The notes under the pieces were generated by a model. The model saw only the letters and a program-made list of their open reading frames with translations, was not told where the DNA came from and searched no databases. Below are positions 31,371 through 38,910 of a stretch of DNA of 64,000 nt, piece by piece. The stretch comes from JACVRW01 sp963764665 (GTDB lineage Bacteria; Actinomycetota; Thermoleophilia; Solirubrobacterales; Thermoleophilaceae). The stretch is taken from assembly GCA_963764665.1 (NCBI GenBank), contig CAVXTL010000026.1:62001-126000 (forward strand), in the 5' to 3' direction. Within the stretch, counting starts at the first letter, position 1. The number at the start of each line of letters is the position of its first letter. The position numbers were made by a program, and so were the translations under genes.

Positions 31371-33425
31371 GTGCCTATCCACCCGGCGACACCGTCGACC
31401 GCACCGCTGACAGGACTGAGCCGGCTTGGAGAGCGGCTGCGTCAAGCGCTTCCGCGGGGCGGCTCGCTTCCGGAGGGGGTCTGGCGCCGGCGCCATCGGG
31501 CACTCCTGATCCTGCTCTGGGCACATGCGGTGGGCCTGGTGGTCTTCGGCGCAGCTCGCGGGTACGGGGTTCTCCACAGTGCTGCCGATGGCCTGGTGGT
31601 GGCCGCCTTCGCCGTTCTGGCGATGCTCTTCCGCCACAGGCACCGGACGGCATCCGGGCTCGTCTCGTTCGGTCTCATCACCTCGTCCGCCGTGCTCGTC
31701 CACGTATGGGGCGGCGTGATCGAGGCGCACTTCCACTTCTTCGTGATCCTGGTGCTCCTGACCCTGTACGAGGACTGGTTGCCGTTCAGCCTCGCCGCCG
31801 GCTATGTGGTCCTGCACCACGGGATCATGGGAGGGCTGGCGCCCGGGTCCGTCTACAACCATCCCGACGCCATCGCGCACCCCTGGCGCTGGGCGCTGAT
31901 CCACGGCGCCTTCATCACGGCAGCAGGAGCCGGGGCAGTGGTCGCGTGGCGACTGAACGAGGACGTCCGGGCTGAGACGCGGGAGGCCTACCGGAAGGCG
32001 AGCGAGAACGAGCAGCGCTTCAAGAGCGCCTTCGAGAACGCACCGATCGGGATGGTCCTCCTGAGCGTCGAGACCGGCGACGTCGGCCGTTTCCTCCAGG
32101 TCAACCGCGCCATGATCGAGATGGCCGGGCGCACGGAGGAGCAGCTCCTCGCAACGTCGCTCCAGGACATCGTTCATCCCGAGCAGCGCGCTTCGGTCGT
32201 GACGCTCCTCGAGGGCCTCGTGGAAAGCGGAGAGGCCACCGCGCACGCGGAGCATCTCTGTCTGCGCGCCGACGAGAGCGAGTTCGACGGAGCCGTGAAC
32301 GTGTCGCTCGTGACCGACTCGTCGGGCCGCGCCGTGCACGCCATCGCGCAGCTCCAGGACGTCTCGGAGCGAAAGCGCGCGCGCGAGCTACTCGAGTACC
32401 AGGCGTTCCACGATGCCCTCACCGAGCTCCCCAACCGGCGCCGGCTGATGGAGGACCTGGAGCAGGCGATCGCCTGTGCGACCGGCGACGATCCGGTCCT
32501 CCTGATCCTCTTCGACCTCGACGGCTTCAAGGCGTACAACGACACCTTCGGGCACCCCGCCGGCGATGCGCTGCTCTCCCGCCTGGGTAAGGCGCTGCAC
32601 ACCGCGGTCGAGGAGCGCGCCCGCGCGTACCGGATGGGCGGTGACGAGTTCTGCGTGCTCGGCGGACTGGTGCTGGACGCCGATCCCCTCGCCATCACGG
32701 CGGCGGCCGCTCTCTCGACCCAGGGCGACGGCTTCAGCGTGACGGCCTCCTACGGGTCGGTCGTGCTCCCCGTGGATGCCTCCACCCCGGCGGATGCGCT
32801 CCGCATCGCGGACGAGCGTCTCTACGCCAGCAAGGACACCGGGCGCGCGTCGGCGGGCAGGCAGACGACCGACGCTCTGCTGAAGGCCCTGTCCGAGCGC
32901 AACGCAGACCTGGGCACGCACCTGTGCGACGTGACCGACCTGGTCGGGGCGGTGGCGGCCGAGCTGCCCATCCCGTCCGATCAGATGCCGTCGCTTCTGC
33001 AGGCAGCCGCGCTGCACGACGTGGGCAAGCTCGGCATTCCCGACGCCATCCTCGACAAGGCGGGCCCGCTGGACGACCAGGAGTGGGCGTTCATTCGCTC
33101 CCACACTCGGATCGGCGAGCGCATTCTCGGCGCGGCCCCCGCGCTCACGAAGGCCGCGAAGATCGTGCGCTCGACGCACGAGCGCTACGACGGCGGCGGC
33201 TACCCGGATGGGCTCGCGGGCGAGGACATCCCGCTCGCGTCCCGGGTGATCGCGGTCTGCGACGCGTACGACGCGATGACGGCGAACCGCCCGTACCGCC
33301 CGGAGATGAGCTCAGAGGGCGCGCTCTCCGAGCTGCGGCGCAACTCGGGCACCCAGTTCGACCCCGGCGTGGTGAGCGCCTTCGCGGCAGTGCTCGCCCG
33401 CGAGCGCGTGGGGTCTGCGGCCTAG
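31371..33425 (+). CDS. Membrane PAS-GGDEF-HD-GYP cyclic-di-GMP protein
   Basis: 684 residues. The N-terminal membrane part (about residues 45-200) contains the His-rich stretch IEAHFHFFVILVLLTLYEDW and a second YVVLHHG. Then come a PAS domain (about 220-335), a GGDEF cyclase (intact MGGDEF near residue 424) and an HD-GYP phosphodiesterase (LHDVGKLGIP near 547, DGGGYPDGL near 609). Both synthesis and breakdown domains are intact, so the net output is not predictable. The GTG start (31371) sits in a potential hairpin with 31357-31366. Confidence 0.92.
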   Translation: MPIHPATPSTAPLTGLSRLGERLRQALPRGGSLPEGVWRRRHRALLILLWAHAVGLVVFGAARGYGVLHSAADGLVVAAFAVLAMLFRHRHRTASGLVSFGLITSSAVLVHVWGGVIEAHFHFFVILVLLTLYEDWLPFSLAAGYVVLHHGIMGGLAPGSVYNHPDAIAHPWRWALIHGAFITAAGAGAVVAWRLNEDVRAETREAYRKASENEQRFKSAFENAPIGMVLLSVETGDVGRFLQVNRAMIEMAGRTEEQLLATSLQDIVHPEQRASVVTLLEGLVESGEATAHAEHLCLRADESEFDGAVNVSLVTDSSGRAVHAIAQLQDVSERKRARELLEYQAFHDALTELPNRRRLMEDLEQAIACATGDDPVLLILFDLDGFKAYNDTFGHPAGDALLSRLGKALHTAVEERARAYRMGGDEFCVLGGLVLDADPLAITAAAALSTQGDGFSVTASYGSVVLPVDASTPADALRIADERLYASKDTGRASAGRQTTDALLKALSERNADLGTHLCDVTDLVGAVAAELPIPSDQMPSLLQAAALHDVGKLGIPDAILDKAGPLDDQEWAFIRSHTRIGERILGAAPALTKAAKIVRSTHERYDGGGYPDGLAGEDIPLASRVIAVCDAYDAMTANRPYRPEMSSEGALSELRRNSGTQFDPGVVSAFAAVLARERVGSAA

Positions 33426-33439
33426 GCGTTCCGGCTAGG

Positions 33440-34714
33440 GTGCGCGGCATCTCGATCGACCTGACCGACCCAGCGAGCATCAACCTCAGCAGCGTCGCCT
33501 TCTGGGAGCTGCCCGAGGCGGAGCAGCAGGAGGCCTTCGCGCTGCTCAGGCGCGAGGCGCCGATCGCGCTGATGCCCCCGATCGAGGACGCCCTGGCCGT
33601 GATCCCTCAGGAGAACCCCACGGGCTATCGGGCGATCACCCGCCACGCCGACATCAAGCGGATCTCGCGCGATCCCAAGACCTTCTCGTCCGCCGAGGGC
33701 GTGGTGGGCGACGCTCCACGGGAGCTCCGGGAGGCCACGCTGTCCTTCATCGCGATGGACGCTCCCCGCCACACCAAGCTGCGCGGGCTGGTGTCATCCG
33801 CGTTCACGCCGCGGCGGGTGGCCCAGATCGAGGAGGGCATCCGGCAGGCGGCCAAGGAGATCGTCACGGAGGCCGCACCTACCGGGGGCGGCGACTTCGT
33901 GTCGCTGATCGCCAAGCGGCTCCCGCTCCAGACGATCTCGGACATGATCGGCGTGCCGGATGCCGACCGGGAGAAGGTGGTGGACGCCGCCGACACGATC
34001 GTCTCGGTCGCGGACGAGCAGTTTCTCGACGGGCGCGATCCGCTGGCCACCCTCGGCCAGGCGATCTGGACGCTCTCGCAGGCCGCGTCGGAGATGGCGG
34101 CCGATCGCGAGAGGAACCCTCGCGACGACCTGATGACGGCGCTCGTCCAGGCGGAGATCGACGGGGAGCGCCTCACCCACGCCGAGATATCGGCCTGGTT
34201 CGTGCTGCTCTCCGTGGCAGGCAACGACACCACGCGCCACACCACCTCCCATGCCATGCGGGCGCTCACCCTCTACCCGGACCAGCGCGAGCTGCTGCTG
34301 GAGGACCTGGACGCCCGGCTCCCGATCGCGGCCGAGGAGTTCGTGCGCTGGGCCACGCCGGTGCTCCACTTCCGCAGGGTGGCCACCCAGCCGGTGGAGC
34401 TCTACGGGGAGGAGATCGAGCCCGGCGACAAGGTCGTGATGTTCTACCTGTCGGGCAACCGCGACGAGACCGCGATCGACGATCCCACGCGCTTCGACGT
34501 GACCCGCGACCCGAACTACCACCTCGGGTTCGGCGGGGGCGGCCCGCACTACTGCCTCGGCGCCTCCCTGGCGCGGACCCAGCTGCGCTCGATCTTCGGC
34601 GAGCTGCTCACTCAGGTACCGGACATCGAGGTCGGCGAGCCCGACCCGCTGGCCGGCTCGTTCATCCGCGGCGTCAAGCGGATGGACTGCCGCTGGTCAA
34701 CGCCTCGCGGCTGA
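33440..34714 (+). CDS. Cytochrome P450
   Basis: A 424-residue class I P450 starting at GTG 33440. The I-helix is SVAGNDTTRHTT (about residue 259), the K-helix ExxR is EEFVRW, and the haem loop is FGGGGPHYCLGA with Cys near residue 371. The sequence (CYP125/CYP142-like tail with KRMDCRW) resembles steroid-acting actinobacterial P450s, but the substrate is inferred only. No ferredoxin or reductase is adjacent. A relic of the same tail lies at 35113-35157. Confidence 0.93.
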   Translation: MRGISIDLTDPASINLSSVAFWELPEAEQQEAFALLRREAPIALMPPIEDALAVIPQENPTGYRAITRHADIKRISRDPKTFSSAEGVVGDAPRELREATLSFIAMDAPRHTKLRGLVSSAFTPRRVAQIEEGIRQAAKEIVTEAAPTGGGDFVSLIAKRLPLQTISDMIGVPDADREKVVDAADTIVSVADEQFLDGRDPLATLGQAIWTLSQAASEMAADRERNPRDDLMTALVQAEIDGERLTHAEISAWFVLLSVAGNDTTRHTTSHAMRALTLYPDQRELLLEDLDARLPIAAEEFVRWATPVLHFRRVATQPVELYGEEIEPGDKVVMFYLSGNRDETAIDDPTRFDVTRDPNYHLGFGGGGPHYCLGASLARTQLRSIFGELLTQVPDIEVGEPDPLAGSFIRGVKRMDCRWSTPRG

Positions 34715-34721
34715 CCGAGGC

Positions 34722-35058
34722 CTACTCCGACAGCCCAGCGGCTTCGAGGGCCTCGGCGCGATCCACGTACTCCTCGATGCGGGCTCCCCTGCCATCACGG
34801 AAGTGCCATATCTGGAAACCCTCCCTTGCGACCTCGACTCCGCTGCCTCGCCCGCGGCCATTCATCGCGAACGCGATGAACACGTCCTCGTTCGACTCGC
34901 GGAACTCCGTCGGCCTGACGTGAAACTCCTCCCACGGTTCCATCCATCGGACGAAGTAGCACCGCAGCGCTTCGTGTCCGTGGACCGCACCACTTTCCTC
35001 CACGGGCAGGTACTCGACGTCCTCGTGGATGAAGTATCTCCACGTTCTCCTGCGACAT
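34722..35058 (-). pseudogene. Truncated SnoaL-like gene with an internal deletion
   Basis: Starts MSQENVEI at 35058, the standard head of SnoaL/NTF2-like proteins. The frame then slips and resumes FIHEDVEYLPVEESGAVHGHEALRCYF and continues GFQIWHFRDGRG to EALEAAGLSE at 34722. About 20-25 residues that normally follow MSQENVEI are missing. The frame from 35003 alone is open but lacks the first helix. I read it as a pseudogene. Confidence 0.6.
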
Positions 35059-35112
35059 CGCCCGCCGAGTATCCCTCAGGCACAGCCCGGCTACCGCGCC
35101 GCGACGGCTAGG

Positions 35113-35157
35113 TTCCGCAAGCGGATGGACTGCTCGTTCACGCCGCGCGGCGCCTAG
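35113..35157 (+). pseudogene. Relic of a P450 3' end
   Basis: Encodes FRKRMDCSFTPRGA then stop, resembling the P450 tail at 34671-34714 (KRMDCRWSTPRG). DNA identity over the core AAGCGGATGGACTGC is exact. Nothing upstream looks like P450, so this is a fragment left after deletion or duplication. It overlaps the 3' end of the small Cys protein on the other strand. Confidence 0.5.
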
Positions 35158-35347
35158 GCGCCGGCGCCGCACGGCGCCGCAGCTGCACCACCGGGGCCGA
35201 CGCCGGTGAGCTCTCGCTGAGCGAGAGCACCTGCAGCACGCACTCGCAGCCGTCGCAGACGAGCAGGTCGAGCTCCTCGAGCTCGCCCCAGGCCTCGACC
35301 TCGACGGCGCAGTCCTCGTCGGTGCAGATCAGGATCGCGTGAAACAT
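35138..35347 (-). CDS. Small Cys-rich (zinc-ribbon-like) protein
   Basis: 69 residues. MFHAILICTDEDCAVEVEAWG is followed by LLVCDGCECVLQ, giving Cys pairs CxxxxC and CxxC that could bind zinc, then a basic Arg-rich tail. Comparable small proteins occur in thermoleophilic actinobacteria. No function is known. The basic tail could be a nucleic-acid contact (inference). Confidence 0.65.
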   Translation of the reverse strand: MFHAILICTDEDCAVEVEAWGELEELDLLVCDGCECVLQVLSLSESSPASAPVVQLRRRAAPAPRRRAA

Positions 35348-35405
35348 CCACTCCCAGGCTGCGCACGGCCCCGGACGGAATGCAAGACAGCCGGCGGAAA
35401 CCGGC

Positions 35406-35651
35406 TCAGGAGTGCTCGGACGCCGGGACGATCAGGCGAATCTGGTTGCGCGCCAGCATCAGCACCGGAGCGGTCCAGTCGCGGCCCGAGCCGTCCAGAG
35501 CCTTCAGGTCGGCGTCCACGATCGTGAAGAAGTCGTGGTCGCGGCGGTTCACGTAGTCGGACAGGCGGCTGCGGTAGCCCTCGGCCGGCAGGGTCAGCAT
35601 CCCCTCCACCCGGTACCGGTCCGTTTCCACCACCACCCTCTCTTGGCGCAT
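35406..35651 (-). CDS. Small conserved protein (DUF6812-like)
   Basis: 81 residues from ATG 35651: MRQERVVVETDRYRVEGMLTL, then SDYVNRRDHDFFTIVDADLKALDG and LMLARNQIRLIVPASE. This matches a small beta-rich family common in Thermoleophilia in which a short strand pair is followed by an NxxDxxFxxxxDxxL motif. The function is unknown. It is divergent from the FadR gene, 67 bp away. Confidence 0.7.
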   Translation of the reverse strand: MRQERVVVETDRYRVEGMLTLPAEGYRSRLSDYVNRRDHDFFTIVDADLKALDGSGRDWTAPVLMLARNQIRLIVPASEHS

Positions 35652-35718
35652 GTCCACGGGGCCGGAATCTACTCGGTACCCGCCCCGGCAAAGGCCCGGC
35701 CTGTGTACCTTTGCCCCG

Positions 35719-36450
35719 GTGGAGAACGCAACCGTGCCCGCTGGCAGCGTCGCGCTCGAGGCCGTCTTCAAGCCCGTGGCCCCGCCCACGACCTTCGAGG
35801 AGACGGTCGGGCGGCTCGGTACGGCCATCCGCCTCGGCCTTCTCGCCCCCGGCAGCCGCCTGCCGCCGGAGCGCGAGCTGGCCGGCCTGCTGCGCATCTC
35901 ACGCTCGACCCTGAGGCACGCGCTCACGACGCTCGTCCAGAGCGGGCACCTGGTGGCGCTGCGGGGGCGCACCGGCGGCACGTTCGTGGCCGACGAGCCG
36001 CCGCTGACCGAGCACGCCGAGATGGACCCGCTGGGAGAGCCCGCCCGATCGGTGCTCGACTACCGCGTGGCGGTGGAGGCGGGAGCCACGGTGCTCGCCG
36101 TGGAGCGCGCCGGCGAGGAGGACCTGCTGCGCCTGGAGGAGTGCACCGCGCGCATGGCCGTGCGCGCCCCCTTCGACGAGTACCGGCGCGCCGACGTGCA
36201 CTTCCACATCGGCGTGGCCGAGGCGGCGCGCTCGCCGCGGCTGGTCACGGCGATGACCGAGGTGCAGGGGCAGATGAGCGACCTGATCGCGCGGATCGCC
36301 CATCCCGACGAGGTGCTCGAGCGCTCCAATGCCCAGCACCGCCGGATCGTCGAGCTGATCCGGCGCCGCGACTCGGGCCGCGCCGTTCGCCTCATGCGCG
36401 AGCACATCGAGGGCACCGAGCACATCCTCGCGGGCCTCATGCGCGGCTGA
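35719..36450 (+). CDS. FadR/GntR-family transcriptional regulator
   Basis: 243 residues. The winged helix has GLLAPGSRLPPERELAGLLRISRSTLRHALTTL. The C-terminal FCD domain has DYRVAVEAGATVLAVERA, FHIGVAEAARSPRL and HRRIVELIRRRD, with metal-binding Asp/His candidates. FCD regulators respond to organic acids. GTG 35719 is taken as the start because the conserved GntR domain begins about 30 residues later. No obvious target is adjacent. Confidence 0.9.
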   Translation: MENATVPAGSVALEAVFKPVAPPTTFEETVGRLGTAIRLGLLAPGSRLPPERELAGLLRISRSTLRHALTTLVQSGHLVALRGRTGGTFVADEPPLTEHAEMDPLGEPARSVLDYRVAVEAGATVLAVERAGEEDLLRLEECTARMAVRAPFDEYRRADVHFHIGVAEAARSPRLVTAMTEVQGQMSDLIARIAHPDEVLERSNAQHRRIVELIRRRDSGRAVRLMREHIEGTEHILAGLMRG

Positions 36451-36451
36451 G

Positions 36452-37792
36452 TCAGCTCGGCGCCCAGGTGTCCTTCACGCCGCCGCCCTGCCCGCTGTTC
36501 ACGATCATGGAGCCGGGCTCGAGCGCCACGCGGCTCAGCCCGCCGGGCATCACGTGCACGCCGACGTCATCCACGACGGCATAGGGGCGCAGGTCCACGT
36601 GGCGGGGCTCGAGGCCGTGGCCGCAGACCGTGGGATGCACCGACAGGGTCACCAGCTCCTGAGCCACGAACCCCTTGGGATCGCGCTCGATCCGCGCGAG
36701 CTCCCGGTCCCGCGTGGCGGCGTCCGCGTCACGCCAGATCACCACGCCCTCGCCGCCCATCTCGCCGCGCGGCTTGACCACGAGCTCCTCCAGGCGGTCC
36801 CGAACGCCCGACTCGTCGAGCGGGTGGGAGGCCAACGACGGGAGGAGCGGCTCCTCTCCCAGGTAAAACCTGACCATCTCCTCCACGTAGGCGTGTACCA
36901 GCTTGTCGTCCGCCAGGCCCGAGCCGATGGCGTTCACGCACGCCACCGTCCCCGCGCGGGAGGGCTCGAGCAGCGCGGCTCCCAGCGCCGTGCCGCTGAA
37001 GCGGTCCTCGTCGGTGCGGTGGTAGACCACGTCCACGGCACGCGTGCGCCCGTCGATCCAGGCCACCAGGCGGTCGTCGCGATGATCCAGATCGGCCAGC
37101 GTGACCGCCGGGGCGCACAGCTCGCGGGCGAGCCGCTCGTGCTCCCACCACGCGGCTGCGCCGCGGCCCTCGCAGAGCAGCACGGCGCTCGGCTCGTCCA
37201 CGCCCTCCGGAGCTGCGTCGCGGAACGCCAGCGCCAGCTCTCCGAACACGGGCGAGTGGTCGGCCTGGGGCGGCGCCACGGGCAGCAGCTCGCGGAGGGT
37301 CTCCCGCGCCACCACCGCGTAGGCCAGGCCCGCAGGCATGCGCACCTGGTCCTCGAGCACCAGGAAGCGCCCGCCGGGGTCGCGCACGACGTCGAGGCCG
37401 GCCACCGAGATCCAGCGCCGCACGGGCGCCCCGCGCATCGACGGCTCGTAGTGCGGCGAGCTCTCCACGACCGCGCGCGGCACCACCCCCGCGTCGACGA
37501 TCCTCGCGTCGCCGTACACGTCGCGGAGGAACTCCTCGAGCGCCCGGAGCCGCTGCTCGATTCCGCGCCGGAGACCGGACCACTCGGCGGCGTCGAGCAG
37601 CCGGGGGATGGGATCGAGGGCGAAGATGCCGTCGGGCGCCGAGTCGAAGGTCACGCCGCGGCCGCGCAGCACGGCCTTCGTGCGCGCGGCCAGGGCGCCG
37701 GGATCGGTCAGCGCCGCGAGCAGCTCCGCGTACAGGGGCCGAGGCTCGCCGCGCTCGTCGTAGGCCTCGTCGTACGGCGCGGCGCAGCTCAC
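36452..37792 (-). CDS. Circularly permuted ATP-grasp type 2 protein (DUF404/DUF407)
   Basis: 446 residues from GTG 37792, in GTGA overlap with the upstream phosphotransferase. Segments: YDEAYDERGEPRPLYAELL, GVVPRAVVESSPHYEPSMRG, VLEDQVRMPAGLAYAVV, VNAIGSGLADDKLVHAYV, KPRGEMGGEGVVI and VNSGQGGGVKDTWAP. The permuted ATP-grasp family makes peptide-type bonds to unknown acceptors and is often encoded next to transglutaminase-like genes, which are absent here. Confidence 0.88.
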   Translation of the reverse strand: MSCAAPYDEAYDERGEPRPLYAELLAALTDPGALAARTKAVLRGRGVTFDSAPDGIFALDPIPRLLDAAEWSGLRRGIEQRLRALEEFLRDVYGDARIVDAGVVPRAVVESSPHYEPSMRGAPVRRWISVAGLDVVRDPGGRFLVLEDQVRMPAGLAYAVVARETLRELLPVAPPQADHSPVFGELALAFRDAAPEGVDEPSAVLLCEGRGAAAWWEHERLARELCAPAVTLADLDHRDDRLVAWIDGRTRAVDVVYHRTDEDRFSGTALGAALLEPSRAGTVACVNAIGSGLADDKLVHAYVEEMVRFYLGEEPLLPSLASHPLDESGVRDRLEELVVKPRGEMGGEGVVIWRDADAATRDRELARIERDPKGFVAQELVTLSVHPTVCGHGLEPRHVDLRPYAVVDDVGVHVMPGGLSRVALEPGSMIVNSGQGGGVKDTWAPS

Positions 37793-38727
37793 GGTCCGCC
37801 GGCACGGACTTGGCGGAGGCGCTCCTCGAAGCGAGGAGCGCCCATCGCATCGACGAGCCGGGCGAAGTGACTCCGGGCGTACTCCTCGAAGTCGAACCCC
37901 ACGTGGGACACGGACGTCTGAAGCGTTCCCCACATGGCCTCGCGGAAGTCGGACATGCACCGGAACAGGGCGAGCGTCGCGCGCCGCCGGTCGGTGGCCG
38001 GCTCGCCGAAATACCGGGTGAGCAGGACCTCCTCGTCGTCCGGCCCGAGCTCGTTGTTCACTGCGAAGTTCCCGAGGTCGAAATAGCGGTCACCCATGCC
38101 GGAGTACTCCCAGTCCACGATCTGGATGCGCTGGCCATCGTGCAGGAGGTTGGCGCCCAGCAGATCGTTGTGGCATGGCACGGGTCGATGCTCGTCGTGT
38201 CCCGCCACCGTTTTTCGGATCGCCCGTGCGTGTTCCATCGCGTCGTCGAACCCGCCTGGAGGATCCACTCCGCGGGAGGCGGCCGCTGCGGCATAGTCCT
38301 CCACGACCTGGAAGGAGTCGAACTCGGTCGGCAGCACCACGCCGGAGTCGTGAAACTTCCTCAGGGCGTGAGCCACCTCTGTCAGGTTCTCCGGTTCTCG
38401 TAGCTCCTCGGCGGTCAGCTCCCGCCCGGGAACGAAACGCGTGACAAGGCAGGCCGGGCTCTCGAGGAAGGCCGCCACGGGCGGGGCGATTCCCAGGTCG
38501 GCCGCGTGCTTGTTGGCCGTGCACTCCGCGTGCCGGTCGATCCCGAGCAGCGCCGTGTCCTTTCCGGGCAGCCGGACCACGTAGTCGGTCCCCCCGAACC
38601 GCACCCGGAAGTTGCGATTGGTGATCCCTCCGTCGAGCACCGCCACGGCGCCCTCCCGCGGGCCGAGAAGGGCCGCCACGTGGGCCACCACCGCGGTCAG
38701 CTCCGGAATCGTTACTTCCTCGTGCAT
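37789..38727 (-). CDS. Choline/ethanolamine-kinase-like phosphotransferase
   Basis: 312 residues from ATG 38727 (MHEEVTIPELTAVV). Kinase motifs are in order: VRFGGTDYVVRLPG (P-loop-like strand), PCHNDLLGANLLHDG (catalytic HNDxxxxN) and IVDWEYSGMGD (metal-binding DxE). This is the aminoglycoside/choline kinase fold, with choline/ethanolamine kinase the nearest named group. Its stop overlaps the ATP-grasp start. The ethanolamine operon at 43.4 kb is 5 kb away on the other strand, so any link is inference. Confidence 0.85.
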   Translation of the reverse strand: MHEEVTIPELTAVVAHVAALLGPREGAVAVLDGGITNRNFRVRFGGTDYVVRLPGKDTALLGIDRHAECTANKHAADLGIAPPVAAFLESPACLVTRFVPGRELTAEELREPENLTEVAHALRKFHDSGVVLPTEFDSFQVVEDYAAAAASRGVDPPGGFDDAMEHARAIRKTVAGHDEHRPVPCHNDLLGANLLHDGQRIQIVDWEYSGMGDRYFDLGNFAVNNELGPDDEEVLLTRYFGEPATDRRRATLALFRCMSDFREAMWGTLQTSVSHVGFDFEEYARSHFARLVDAMGAPRFEERLRQVRAGGP

Positions 38728-38910
38728 GGTGCCGCCCGAAGACTGCCAAGCGCCACCTCGGAATGTTGCGCCGACGCCCCGGGCCATCGCGGACCTCCGT
38801 GTCCACGACGCGCCCGGGGCGCTGGCGCTGCCCGTCCTTCGGGTAGCTTGGTAGGGGTCGCCCGCCGGCCTGCGCGCGGTGCAGGCGGTCGGCAGGGGCG
38901 TCCCCGAAGA

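Noticed and set aside
30342..32339. Minus-strand 665-residue frame opposite the aminohydrolase and GGDEF genes
   Set aside because: Shadow of GC-rich genes on the other strand; composition has no domain signature.
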